NCBI GenBank assembly: GCA_029945375.1
Contig: CM057057.1
Location: 3,100,001 to 3,164,000 of the forward strand
DNA length: 64,000 nucleotides
From: Agaricus subrufescens
Lineage: Eukaryota; Basidiomycota; Agaricomycetes; Agaricales; Agaricaceae
Direction of reading: 5' to 3'
How positions within the stretch are numbered: position 1 is the stretch's first letter; the number at the start of each line of letters is the position of its first letter. Shown here one piece after another: positions 35,756 through 47,309 of the stretch. Position numbers and translations under genes: made by a program. The notes beneath the pieces were generated by a model. That model was not told the origin of the DNA. It saw only the letters and a list, made by a program, of their open reading frames with translations, and searched no databases.

Positions 35756-36338
35756 GACCAGAGGAAGTAGAGAGAAAGGGGGTAGCTGGGGCTAAGGCAC
35801 GTCTTGTGCGCCGATAAGTATAAGTATGTAAGAGCAAACGGAGAGTCGAAAGCAGCTCCGAATGTCATCGGCACGTGTGCCAAATTAAGCCTGATCGGCA
35901 TCAGAGCCTTTGCTCACCGTACTACTCATAAGTACTGGAGTGCCCGCCTAACAATACATGTAGAGACCATCAACATGGAAGCCAAGAGTCGTTCAAACTG
36001 GTGCTATGGATGCGCCGAAGAGCAAGACTACGGTACTGCGGACGAAGGGTAGAGGCACCACATGTCGCAGCTAGGCCACAATTCTACAAACGGGGATAAA
36101 TTATTTCGTCGATTTCTGCGAACGTGCACAGCCTGGGCCCTAATTTATTCCGTTTTCTTTCGATACATGACACACAAGCACTTCTCTATAGAACTTTCGC
36201 ATTTATTGCCGCACAGCGGTTGTGATTAGCAACAGCCAAAACAAGGTTACTTCCTCCCAGTCTCTGATGTAATAAAAACACCTTCTGTAGACGTCGAGTC
36301 ATCCTCGTTGGTCAACTAACCACACGGGCTGGGTTCGT
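35756..36338. other. Intergenic gap
   Basis: The upstream region of NTE1 and the 3' flank of isocitrate lyase (583 bases). The plus-strand frame at 35804-36052 has no recognisable content. No RNA gene is seen. Confidence 0.45.
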
Positions 36339-38721
36339 CTAAAATGAGTGTTCAGTAGAATCTTTTCCTATGGCAGACGTGCTGGAGGATCCTGATGAAA
36401 CGGTTGAAAGGATATTATCGATGTAATTTGCGCCGCTCCTGTACTCATTCAGTACATCATTTATTTCTGGGTTGGGGTTCAAATTTCACACACCATTTCT
36501 GATGGGTCAGAACATCGCAGCCGATTTCCTTCTCTTTACGTTGAATGAGATTGACATAAGCGAGCATGCCTTCTTCCTTGTAGCGAGCAGCAAGTTCAGC
36601 TAATAAAACACTCAGGAGACTGACCCGGTGAGAATTTTTTGGCTCGAACCTGTCGTGACTGCAGTACTGTGCAGGCCGGCGAGAGAAATTAGCTGAAGAA
36701 CGAAGCTAGTTTGACAATAAGAATGCGGGAATTGGATCATATAGAACTTAGTCCTCACCCTTCTTTTGCTAGCTCCCAAATGAAATTCTTTAAATCCGAT
36801 TCTAGTCTCTTCCATTAAGACCATGAAATGGAATAGCTTCTGCAACTGACCGGTGAATCCGTGTTTCAACCAGTTGAAACTAGGGCTTAGATTGTAAACG
36901 AACCACCTTTATGCCAGTCGTCAATCTTCTAAAAAAGGAAAACAAGCCAGGACACACTTATTAGGATATTTCTCGCGAATTCTACGAGCGAAGTAGCGAG
37001 CCTGTGCCAAGTCCGGTGATTTCGTTTCTAACCATAAGAGGTCCGCGTAAGGAGCGAAGGTTATAGTTCGTTTGATCGCAGCCTGTGAAGACAAGCGTTA
37101 ATAAAAAAACATAGTACATCTCAGATACTTTAGGCTTGACCTCAACGCCACCAGTATAATGATAGTAGCCTTCTTTCGTCCTAGGGACTAGCATACAAAG
37201 CTGAGCTGGTGAGGACGGCATATGTTTAACCACGTACGATCGCAATCCCAAAACACAGGTTCGCCAATCATATCGGCAACAATTTCCCGAGCCTGATTGT
37301 TGGATTTTCCATCAACAGCACTGAGGTATGCCCCATATACACCGGACTTGTCTTTAATACTGCTCTTATTCTGGATAGCTCTCTCGACCGCTTTGAGCAA
37401 AAAGGTAAGTTGTCTCAGGACCGTAGCTATACTAGCTGAGAGAACTGACTAACCTTGATTAAAGGTACACATTTCGTGTTTCTGAGTCCATTCCTGCTCA
37501 ATACGATCGACTTCCGCACCCGTCGCACCTCTTGCCTCTGCGGTGGCTAAAGCCTCTGCCAGAGGGACGGACCCCTTAGTGGTAGTACCCAAAATAAACT
37601 CGTGGTCCGTGATGTCAACGTTTGAGGATAGAAGTTTGCCTGATTCCGAGTCCGTCCGAGCAATTAACAACATTGTGGACTTTAGTAAATCGAGCTGGAA
37701 GCGGGATGCAACCAAACGAGAGACATGTGTCGAAGTCGGGACGAGAACCTTTCCACCAAGGTGTCCGCACTTGGCGCAATCTCGTTAGATAGATTTCTTG
37801 ACACCTTATAGTCCCTATTTACCTTCTTGCCGCCGTGCAGCTGGTCTTCTAAATGGATCCCGGCGGCGCCCTAGAGGAGGCATTGAGTAAAAATCAATTT
37901 CTAGAGGGCGGTTGCAACTCTCACTGATTCCGCAAAGAGTTTGACCAGCTTCATTACAGCAGATAGTCCTCCGTGACTATAATTATTTCTCTTAGTTCCA
38001 AAACATCTTAGAAAAAAAGATTTCTACGGACCCTGTATCACCATCGGCGATGATAGGCCTCAGGTAATCAATGTACTCCATTTTGGCTCGTTCCTCCGGG
38101 GATGCAGACATACGCTCATCATAATGCTTCTTGTCGTGCAATAGTTGAGAGCGGAAGATCCTGTGTACTTGGTTGGGAACAGTGGTGTAAGGGTAATCCC
38201 TGTCAAAATGGTCAGCACACTGAGCCCAGCGTTCGGAACATAATTCACCCAAGGTCAGGTCCAACCTCGTTATTCCCGGTCGTAAGGACGCTGGAACAAG
38301 CCCACCCAGATATGTAAACAACATCTTGATATTTGGCCATTTGCGTCATCTGCACAGGATCTATCGCACCCATAGTGTGCACTGGCTTTCCTTCATCCGC
38401 GGCTTTACTTAGGACTTTGTAAAGTTTATCTGCAAGCAGTGTTCCAGGAAGTGGTAATACAGGTAGTGATCCTTGCTTTAGGGCGACCGCGTTTGGAGTA
38501 TATGGCCTCTTGATAGAGTTAAAACGGGCCTGCGCGAAAAAATCGGCCATTTCTTTGGTACGCGCTTCCAGTTTCTCGCTTTCTTCTCGTAGAGAAGGCT
38601 GAGCCAATGGCAGAGAGTGAACGGTAAAAGATTCGCTACTGCTTGACATTTTTCGGTACCGGGCTGCCCGTGAAAGTACAGTCGGGCAGAATCTCGAATC
38701 TGCCACAGTGCGTAGTATCAT
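36339..38721 (-). CDS. ICL1: Isocitrate lyase (glyoxylate cycle), possible N-terminal targeting extension
   Basis: Isocitrate lyase splits isocitrate to succinate and glyoxylate, which lets fungi grow on acetate and fatty acids. Visible family motifs are [62 protein letters not shown] (which holds the catalytic KKCGH signature), [10 protein letters not shown], and [16 protein letters not shown]. The stop at 36339 follows [16 protein letters not shown] after a final intron with donor AAATG|GTGTGT and a CAG acceptor. Translation may start at 38721 with [11 protein letters not shown] or at 38649 with [19 protein letters not shown]. The second is the usual cytosolic type; the first adds 24 residues with Arg and no acid beyond one Asp, like a mitochondrial presequence. 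No C-terminal peroxisomal SKL is present (ends EHSF). A mitochondrial 2-methylisocitrate lyase is the alternative. Confidence 0.88.
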
Positions 38722-38844
38722 GGGAGGGACTCTAGGTCGACGTTGAGATCGGAGAGGTCTTCGTGTGGACTACGTGCCAACGGACAAATTACAACCAGGA
38801 GCGATATGCTCCGTCCGCAACACGAAAAGTATGATTGCCGGTGA

Positions 38845-39543
38845 TCCGGTAGGAGTTGGGCCGATGGCACATCCTCCTTACGTCAGGCTCGCGGACAGAC
38901 AATGGACAGCGGCCGACAGCGATCTTGTTGGAGACGTTATATGGCTCAGCACACAATGAAATTTGAAATTTGGGTTCATCAAGAACATTAGACTTGGTCA
39001 ACAAAGATTTGTGCTGATCCATTTGTACCCCGCGTAGTTGATCAAGAAATCTCGTGGCAGTAGCACTCAAAGCAGACTCTAACGGTCCGTGATATCACAA
39101 ATGTATATAATCATACAGGGTTTACCGCAAAAATCACCCGGGAATCATCATCTTCGTTGTCCTAGGTTAATGACCCTGACATTCCCGAGGATACGAGTGG
39201 CGCACCTTCCGAGGCCCTTATCCACCGGGCCTTGGATGACGGCGTCGATGGAACCCAAATGGAGCATCCAAACAAAGGTTTCAGCAATCATTCCTCTTCA
39301 TTCGGCCAACTTGTGCCGAATATCTCGAAGGGCGACAAGCAGAAATAGGATTGCAGTACTCAGCATGGGGCAGATGATAGAGCTGAGAATTCTTCGATTC
39401 AGAATCCCAGAGCTAACGATACCCTTCGGACCCCAAATTCGAAAGTTCTAGGTGGGTACACACGCGTTCTAATTAAAGTTGGACGGAAGATGAACCCCGC
39501 AAGAGCTCGATACGAGGCCGCAAGCAAGTGGTTTACAGCATAA
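38845..39543 (+). pseudogene. Protein-like reading frame interrupted only by TAG codons
   Basis: Frame +1 is open from 38845 (after a TGA) to a TAA at 39541-39543, about 233 codons. The only interruptions are four TAG codons, at 38989, 39061, 39163 and 39346. Between them the sequence looks like real protein: KICADPFVPRVVDQEISW, TNVYNHTGFTAKITRESS, NDPDIPEDTSGAPSEALIHR, NPRANDTLRTPNSKVLGGY and RVLIKVGRKMNPARARYEAA. Chance would give roughly ten stops of mixed type. I do not recognise the family. Options are a gene inactivated by CAG-to-TAG changes, a transcript with TAG read-through, or a multi-exon gene with acceptors at some TAGs (only TTGTCCTAG at 39165 looks like a good acceptor). It is next to isocitrate lyase, divergently placed. 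Confidence 0.35.
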
Positions 39544-40046
39544 CAATGTATGATTGCTAGTTCTATCCGAGGGATGTAAAATGTCCTTGGTAGGCCTTCA
39601 ATCAAAAGTTGATCCTGGAACAGATCATTTTCTGATTTGGGATATCGCTCTGCTTGTAGGACAGATCTAAATAAACGCGCAATCTCTGCGAGGAAAGCGA
39701 TTGAAAGGCAAACTGAGTGCATCCGGTACGGGTAAGCGGCCGAGTGGCTCGGGCTGGTGGGACGGTAGGAGGGAGTGGTACGGAAGAAGCAAGAAGGGCG
39801 AGGCGTGGGGGTGGCTTATTGTGAGAGGGCGTGAGGATGGAGGTTCAAGAAAGACCGAAAGGAAAAGAGGGAGTCAGATAGAGTTGGACAGTCCTGATCA
39901 GGGGGCGAGGCCAGGAGTGTGTAACTTGTCAGGCGCCGAAGAGCGAGACAAAGCGGATCAGGGTCGCAGATGGATCGCAGGTCCAAGGCCGAGGATGTTC
40001 TCTCAGTACTTATACTCCCACATGCCTTCCCTTCCTCTCACTCCCC

Positions 40047-41072
40047 ATGGCTCTCCAGATCCCCAAAACAGTCCTCTTTCACGCTGCTCTCGCCTCCGTC
40101 TCTCCTCAGCTCGCCACCATCGACGACATCATCCGTTCTCCTGCTCGTCTTCCCCCCGAGCTCATGCTCATCATACGAGCCCACGTCCTCGTTCTTCTCA
40201 CCCATCAGGAGCTCCGACAGTCTACACATGCTTTGACTGAATATGAGCGCGATATACAGCGGCTGCTCTGCTCAGATTGCATTTCCTACAACATCGATAT
40301 CTACGGTCCGGACGTCTGGCAATGGCAACAGTTTTCAGGGCCTTGCAACTGCGTACGAGCTTCCCATGAAAATCTTCTAGAGCCGCCGACCTACCTCCCC
40401 CATTTCATTACCCCACATCACTGGCTGGAGCATCATCTCTCGGTTCGTGCGGCCTCCGCACACCATTCTCCACCTCCATCATCCGTCTGGGATTTAGTGA
40501 CAGATACTTTGCGCCTGCACCATTGCGAGCCTCTTCGGGATAATTCCAATAATATCCCTATCATGCCGCCATCATTTGCCCGCGGCAGCATGAATCTCTT
40601 CTACCACCACCGGGTCGCCGATTACTATGGCTATTTCAAACAGCTGCAATCACCTCCCGCGATATCCATTCGACCCCTTAAATCATCCCTCCGCCTGTTG
40701 GAAAGTAGGGGCATAGGGGAAGTGGGGGAAGTGGGAGATGCGTTCAGGGCAGATATAATCCTTCGCCATGCCGTTCAAGAACTTGGCCTTGCCGTAGAAC
40801 TCGAAGACGTCTTTGATTCTCCTAGAGAAACTTTCTCACCTACCCTTTCTCTCCTCTCACGCAAGCATGACGCCCCTTCTGGCCTTCCCACACACGATTC
40901 GGCACTCCTTCGCCTTTCCGGCTCACCCTCCTTCAATGGAGCCATAAAGATATGTTCCGTCTTATCGACCGTCCTGGAAGCATTTGTTGCGATGCCTATG
41001 ACCATTGCTACACTCGCCCTCACCGTCATATGCTTTTATTCGAAACCCATTGCTCTCCGCGTGGGTGTGTAA
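40047..41072 (+). CDS. Intronless 341-residue protein of unknown function with C-terminal hydrophobic segment
   Basis: I do not recognise this protein. It is a single open frame from MALQIPKTVLFHAAL to YSKPIALRVGV. The N-terminal part (LARLPPELMLIIRAHVLVLLTHQELRQ; SPARLPPELMLII) resembles the start of an F-box (LPPEL...I). A cysteine cluster follows (LLCSDCISY and GPCNCVR, about residues 72-107). The middle is polar. The last 40 residues hold a hydrophobic stretch (AMPMTIATLALTVICFY) that could anchor a membrane. Lack of introns is unusual in this intron-rich window. No neighbour points to a role. Codon use (many C-ending codons) supports coding. Confidence 0.6.
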   Translation: MALQIPKTVLFHAALASVSPQLATIDDIIRSPARLPPELMLIIRAHVLVLLTHQELRQSTHALTEYERDIQRLLCSDCISYNIDIYGPDVWQWQQFSGPCNCVRASHENLLEPPTYLPHFITPHHWLEHHLSVRAASAHHSPPPSSVWDLVTDTLRLHHCEPLRDNSNNIPIMPPSFARGSMNLFYHHRVADYYGYFKQLQSPPAISIRPLKSSLRLLESRGIGEVGEVGDAFRADIILRHAVQELGLAVELEDVFDSPRETFSPTLSLLSRKHDAPSGLPTHDSALLRLSGSPSFNGAIKICSVLSTVLEAFVAMPMTIATLALTVICFYSKPIALRVGV

Positions 41073-43134
41073 TGCTGCCACGCTGCCTGCCAATTAGGCT
41101 ATGCTGTCAACACCCTTCCTACACAGAAAAGGAAGCAGGTGCAAAGGGTAGTGGATTGTCCACTGTAAACAGAGGCGTCAATCGTTATGAGGTACCGAGC
41201 TATTGTTCACCGAGCTGCTTGCGAGTTTTGAGGGTATTAGAAGCTACACCCAAAGTCCTCATGATGTCATGCCATATACCATTTCCTTCCATATACCATT
41301 ACAACATTCCACGGTAGCATCTGGTTATTTTGTATTATGGGTCATTTATCATTATACCGAGAAAGCAATCTTTTCATTTAGAAACTCAAAACATTGTGCA
41401 CATACTTGTAAAAAATACCCTGATCGAATTCACTTTCGTCATTGAGAATGCGATCTCATTTACAGCGCATCCTGATGTCATTATGATAGTCTTCAATGTT
41501 TATACCGAATCTCCTCGGTGGATGTCGATGGGATCTCAGTCAACAGGTAATCCATAAGGCGAAGATGACACACATTCGTGATCTTCCACCAATTGGAACA
41601 TCAGGCCCGAACAAAAGGAGAAAGGATTCATCAACCCGGTGCAGCAGTGGGGGATAAAATGGATCAAACAAGGCATTGTCCATATTTTTATCTTTGCCCT
41701 TGATCATCGATCATCAAACAGCGTCAAAGAAACTTGCTCCGATTCGTTCACTGAAGTATAACAAGACCTGGGAGCAGCTGAGCAGGACCCTTGATATAAT
41801 ACCTAGCATGTATACAATAGTCATAACTTTCCTGAGCAATTCTTGCACCACTCGTTCCTATTTGTCCTGAGCCTCCGAAGTTCTGAAAGTCCCACCCCTG
41901 GTCCGAGAACGGGGACGCGGCATGCTGAACAATCTGCTCTCTGAATGTCTGAATACCGAGAGTGCTGAAAGCACTGATTTTACCGCTCATGCACCGCACA
42001 GTAATCATAATAGACCAACTATAGTATATGCTATAACCATATAGGGGCACCTGTACTCAAGTATCCAATGTTCTGCTCCCGATCGTGGAAAGTGGCGGGA
42101 GTGGCGATGTTGGTATGTCTGTAATGCCTATAAGTGGTAACCATGAGCTACTGAAGAGCACGCCACCGTTGCAGACGGGGGAACTCAATTGAGGTACGCA
42201 TTTCCTAGGACCGCCCATGTTAGCAGATCTCGCTAACGTGCTATGATGACATACAGTGATATAGTATGTTCCTGTATTTAAGGGCCTCGGACTATAATTG
42301 AGATGTCATACATAGAGAACAGGCATCCCGAGGCTTTGATCTGCTTATTATCCGATCATTCGGTTCTCATAACTGTGCTTAACACACCTAGCCGACGCTT
42401 AACTCAATGTCGAACAGCCAAGATCGAATCGCGCTTGCTTCCCGAGAATCCATTATCACCGTTGCTGAATGGTTGCCCTACAGGCTAGCAATTCCATGAT
42501 GTAAGTATCTTCGATAATTATGGTTACTACAGGTATTCGGTTGACCGTTGTCGAATTGATTGATGTAACTTCGCTGCAATTCTCTATAAAGTCCTACCAA
42601 CCCGCATGCCTGTGTTATAGGCTCAATAGAGCCATGATTCAGTCATGAAGGCGCAATGCTAAACGGAAGAGCCGAACATCCGGCCCGGAAACCATGCGGG
42701 CTGCCTTCATTCATGAGGATGACTATTTTGAAGCTCATAGCGTGCGGAGCGGATTTGAGGCACATGGTGATTTAAATTTCTTGGATCAAAAGAAGCAAGT
42801 CGAATACAACACAAAACCGGTGTAGTATAAATGAATTTGGCTACAAAGGGCGGGGGTTCAGATACAAAAAAGAAACAAAAGACCGATCGCCAAGGTTGCT
42901 GCTATTACATAAGATAACAAAGTGGTTGAAGTGAGAAACCTCGAATAGCATGCCAACTGTCTGTTGACGTGTGCTATACAAGGCTGTGAGAAAGAAGCGA
43001 AGTTAAAAGGGTGGTGTTTATGAGCACAGTGCGAAAAAACCTGACAACGTGGTGATAGAAGATGCTTTAGGACGCTTGTGAGCAGGATGCATGCAATTGC
43101 TCAATAAACTTTTTTGTTGATCACTAGACGGCTC
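41073..43134. other. Gene-poor gap of 2.1 kb
   Basis: No clear gene. A minus-strand frame at 41748-42050 reads protein-like (TLGIQTFREQIVQHAASPF; GWDFQNFGGSG) but has no resolved start, end or homology. The rest has the composition of intergenic DNA. The final 300 bases should hold the 3' flank of the homeodomain gene. Confidence 0.45.
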
Positions 43135-44792
43135 CTAGTGTACAACATGATGATGGAAACTGAGCAGAAGCAGAGCGTCTTCAATCTTGATCCCGGAGTA
43201 TTGGGTGGCTGAAACCTTCTCCAGCTCTGCATAGTAGGCAGAATTGGGGAATAGCCTGTGACCGTGCATGCTGCCCACGGTGGGAAGTGTGGTAGCGGCG
43301 TTGGCGCCCGGTACCGGCGAAGGAGAGTTGTCTGGAGAGGGTGTTAACGCTTCTTGATAATCGTCATCACTGCCGATGTCGGAGGTCACAGGCTGCATGT
43401 CATAATCGTCATCGATGGCATGAGAGTCGGTGGTTTCATCCTGGACCGACGATGATGAAGATGATGATGACCCTAGAGAAGGCGTTCCAGAACGAGAAAC
43501 AGTTGCCGAAATCGAGGTGTGATTGAATTCATCATCACTACCCGTCTTTTTGGCCTTCTTCCTTGCGGTCTGGCGTAAATTTCGGAACCAGTTTGTGACC
43601 TTACTCACATCCCTGAATCATTGATCGTGTCAACAATTGTGATAATCTGCTGTTAAGCATAGAAAACTTACATGCCGATTTCAAGTGCAAGAGCAGAACG
43701 CTCCTCGATTGTGGGCGTAGAAGTCTTACGGAAAAGTTCCTTGAGAGCGTTGAGCTGGAATGGCTCAGGTCTCGAACGCCTGGGCCGTGAAAATGATATG
43801 GGCATGTTACCATATGGAGTAGTACTCCGGCGAGAATAAGTTCTCCGCGGCGACGTATCATCCATCATCGGTGGAAGGCTAGGCGACCGGCGTAGATCCT
43901 GATGTGTGAGAGAAGGAGGTTGTATGAGCACAGAGGGAGGATTGGGAGGAAGTTGTGCAGAAGGAGGAAAAGCAGAATACTGTCGCATATCGTGAGAGTA
44001 TTCGTGCGGTCTGGGAAAATCTGATTCGTCTCTCCTTTTCTTGGATAAGCTACGCTGATTCTGAAACCAATTTGTTATGCTGTGATATCGCCTGATTAAG
44101 CGAAATCGTTCCGTCAAATTTTACTCTAGCCGATGCTAATATTAAATGCTTACATTCCGATACGTTCTGCTATGGCTTGCCTCTCCTCAGCACTGGGATG
44201 AGGATTGATAGCATAAAACTTCTTGAGTTCATCGGTCTGGTCCTGAGACGGTCGCATGCGCATTCGATACGCTGCGTCACTATCAGTCATGTAGTACGTT
44301 GATTCAGAGTTACTGGTGTAGTAAAACGGGGGAACGTCAGGGGGCAAGACAGAAGAGGCACGACTGTAAGAATCGCTTGGAGGGGGAGGAGGATAATCGT
44401 CATCATAGTCATCGTAGTCTAGACGACGGGGAGGATATGAGGTGGGAGAGTACTGGGATGGCATTGGGTTAGAAGCCGGTGCGTCGACAGGCTGTGTTGC
44501 CTTGGAGCGTTTTTTCGTCGACGCTCTCTTGTTCTGGAACCAGGCATTGACAGTTTTGGTCTCCCTGCAAGGATGGTGAGCATTGTTGAACGATATAATA
44601 ATTAGAAAAAAAAGGGACTGACATTCCCAGACGCCCTGCCAGGGCAGAGCGAAGCTCAAGAGAAGGATGCTCGTCCTTGTCAAAGAGCTCATTGAGGGCA
44701 GCGAGCTGGGCAGGCGAATGACGGTGTCTGGGTTTCTTTTGGGAGGGCTTGGAGTCGAGGTCGGGTAGGGAGACGGAATCTGGCTGGACCAT
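43135..44792 (-). CDS. Homeodomain transcription factor with three homeodomains
   Basis: A nuclear DNA-binding protein of 492 residues in four exons: 44792..44623, 44564..44154, 44091..43672 and 43612..43135. It has three homeodomains, at about residues 20-79, 157-216 and 297-356. Each shows the third-helix signature: VNAWFQNKRASTKKR, ITNWFQNQRSLSKKR and VTNWFRNLRQTARKK. Helix 1/2 segments are SPAQLAALNELFDKD, QTDELKKFYAINPHP and QLNALKELFRKTSTP. Each homeodomain is split by one intron of 58, 62 and 59 bases after the equivalent Met codon (GM|), always in phase 2 (AT|G). The linkers are rich in Pro, Ser, Tyr and Asp. The tail has a Ser run and acidic stretches. The third homeodomain has WFRN and Leu instead of the usual WFQN and Arg. 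It is not part of a divergent HD1/HD2 mating pair here. Confidence 0.92.
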
Positions 44793-45304
44793 GATGGGAG
44801 ATTGAAGAATCAGGAGGGATTACAAAGGTGCAGAGTGTTTCGATATAAGGACGGCATACGAATGGAGCCCATTTAGAAACCTGGTCTGATAGGTATAACA
44901 ACAGCCTTCCCACGGGTCAATTTATGGACTGGCGGGCTCTGCACCGGCCGGAAAATAGTATATATAAGATGCTCTGGACACAGCGCACACTGCTCGGCCC
45001 GCAAGCACCCTGCACGTTGCTTCCATATCGGGCCTACAGCCAGTAGATAGCAACTAGCTGATGGAGTCCGACACCACAATTATGCTACATAACATAACCG
45101 ATGACATACATCAATAGTTCATACTCGGAGTGTCTTTCCTTGTCCAATGACCGATGGCTGTGAACACCCCGACAACGACCAACCGCGGCCCTGCCCTCCC
45201 CCGCGGTTTCCTTCGGCCTCACACCGACAACGACGGCACTTTCTATTTCGCCGCTTAATTCCAATCATTACGACCATTTCTATCAGATCTTCTTCATTCT
45301 ATGT
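44793..45304. other. Intergenic gap
   Basis: The upstream region of the homeodomain gene and the 3' flank of pantothenate kinase (512 bases). A TATATAAGA element lies near 44950. Nothing coding is seen. Confidence 0.5.
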
Positions 45305-47054
45305 CTAGCTCGATGCCTCTTCCTCATCAATATTCCGTATCCATGCTCCGATTGAGCCCCTGGTTGACATTTAGCACGTCTACTGAATTGCAATGTACTA
45401 GTACTTACAAAAACCCTTCATGTCGAAGGAACAACGCTCGTTTCGTGCCTTTACTCCAGAATCGAATGGCATATGACAGCGTCGCGATGGTTGCGGCGTG
45501 GCCTACACAATAATTAGCCCTTTGTTCTCCTTTGTGGCGGCGACGTCATACCTCTGATAAAGCAGCCTCCAAAATATATCCTATCAAGATTGTACTTTTC
45601 TGCGTTCATATATCTGGACAAGCGAAACGCTCGGCGTTAAATACACTCCTGAAGGGTAGACACTCAGGGCACATTTACTCACGCGATCTGACCAATGTTA
45701 TTAGATACTGCATATAGCAAACTCTTGCTGATGTCTTCAGGAGAGAAGGGTTTCTTTTCTTGTCCCTTCTTAAATACCTTGCCGAACGTGCTGGCAATCA
45801 TCGCTGACTTCAGTCCCAGCTTGCTGTAGTCTTGTCCATATATATCACCGACAAGCATATCGACCTTGGAATTGTCTCCCCTTTCCGACAAATCCAGCAT
45901 TTCTATTGAAAACCAGGGTTGGCAAATAGCGCAGGAAAACGTGAAAGCAACGCACCATCAAAAGTCGTCGCCGGTGTCAGCAGACTCAGTAAACCCCACA
46001 ATGTACCTCCACCCAAGGAAGTACCGCTTACTCGCTCGAAACGTCCATCCTCGTCCACCTTGATCAGAGACACACCGGAACCAATGTTGACCAACAGACA
46101 CGGCAGCTGAGGTGTCTGAGCCATCTCGAAGGAGACATTGTATTTCGGAGGATCAGGGCTCGGCCGCTCTAGTCCAGGGCTGGTGGCTGGTGGTTGGGAG
46201 TGCGCCACGGTCTGGATGAGCTCATCCGAGAAGTAGTACACTTCACCTGGGATAAGTGATATGAATTTGAGCCCTTCAATCAGACATTCCATTTCGTCTT
46301 CTCGCCTCACTTCCACCTGAAGTTGTTCCCTGAAGAGCTCATAGAATTTATGCGCACCACCTCCAGTGGCCATAAGTTTGACCCCCTTCCTCATTTCCTC
46401 GATCGACACGCCGTTTATCTGCGCCGAACGTTGAATTAACTCCTGGATGAATTCCACACAGGTTGTGATGTCGTCCGTTTCAAATCGCTCGAAGTTCACA
46501 GAGCCTCCTGGGAAGTGTTGTGCTGCCCGCCGCAGCGCAGAGTCTCTCAGTAGTTCATGATTAAGTCCTGGTAGTCCATTGTTCAAGGGGTTCTGGGAAT
46601 CGAGGACCAGTGGTGTAAGTGCACCGTTAGGTCGTTTGTTCAGAGAGAGTGAGCTGGAGTGTTCCCCGCATGGTGACGAGGACCTCAAGGGTGTCGAAAC
46701 ACTGCTGGATGGACTAGAGTCGCCTGCGGTGGGAGATGAAGGAGGTTCTGGCGATCGCGTGAAGTATACGACCTTGGCCAGAGAACCGCCAACCTGGATG
46801 GATCAGTTCATATGTGATTGACCTGAGGGAGGAACGGTATTGAAACATACATCGACGGCTATGTGGGAAACAGGCTCTATATGATTAGGCAGGTATATTC
46901 CTCTGCTGTCCCGTGTCTTGTTGCGATGTCAGGATAGGCTGAGCAGTGTGCAATACGCGGCGCTGCTTACCTCTGGAGATTCTTCTGAAAGAATGACAGC
47001 GCCCCTGGTATCGACATGGATAACTTTGGCGGAGGGTAGCGAAGAGTTGGCCAT
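45305..47054 (-). CDS. CAB1: Pantothenate kinase, type II (PANK/CAB1)
   Basis: It phosphorylates pantothenate, the first and rate-limiting step of coenzyme A synthesis. The start at 47054 (MANSSLPSAKVIHVDTRG) is followed, after two short exons, by the ATPase-fold motif SHIAVDVGGSLAKVVYF. A Ser/Pro-rich insert comes next. Then come NFERFETDDITTCVEFI, KLMATGGGAHKFYELF, LLVNIGSGVSLIKV and VSGTSLGGGTLWGLLSLLT, all typical of eukaryotic type II kinases. Later exons give DMLVGDIYGQDYSKLGL, ASTFGKV, SLLYAVSNNIGQIA, YMNAEKYNLDRIYFGGCFIR, GHAATIATLSYAIRFWS and FLRHEGFLGSIGAWI. The stop TAG is at 45305. The final intron lies after GFL. The insert between the first two ATPase motifs is longer than in yeast. 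Confidence 0.93.
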
Positions 47055-47309
47055 GAGTGAGAGTAAGGAGGGAAAATGAGATTAGAGGGAGGTAATCTGC
47101 AAGTAGGGTTGTTCTGGAACTAGCACATAAATGCTGTATCATACGACTTAGTCCACCTCCGTTCCGGCCTTTCACAATCGTAATCCCGACTGCGACCCAC
47201 AGGCTTTTGCCCCAACCGGAAAGCGATCATTTTTTGTGTAACCATACTAGGAGTCCCACATCATCGGCTGTCACTACACGCCATACTATTGACTAATTCA
47301 CATGAATAT
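47055..47309. other. Intergenic gap
   Basis: The upstream region of pantothenate kinase and the 3' flank of the gamma-COP gene (255 bases). No other feature is seen. Confidence 0.45.

Noticed and set aside
36612..36680. A tRNA T-arm-like GGTTCGAGCC sequence
   Set aside because: It falls inside an intron of isocitrate lyase and I could find no acceptor stem, D-arm or anticodon arm around it.
43135..44792. Mating-type A homeodomain locus (HD1/HD2 pair)
   Set aside because: Mating HD genes occur as a divergent pair and usually lie near MIP1; here is a single gene with three homeodomains and pantothenate kinase as neighbour.
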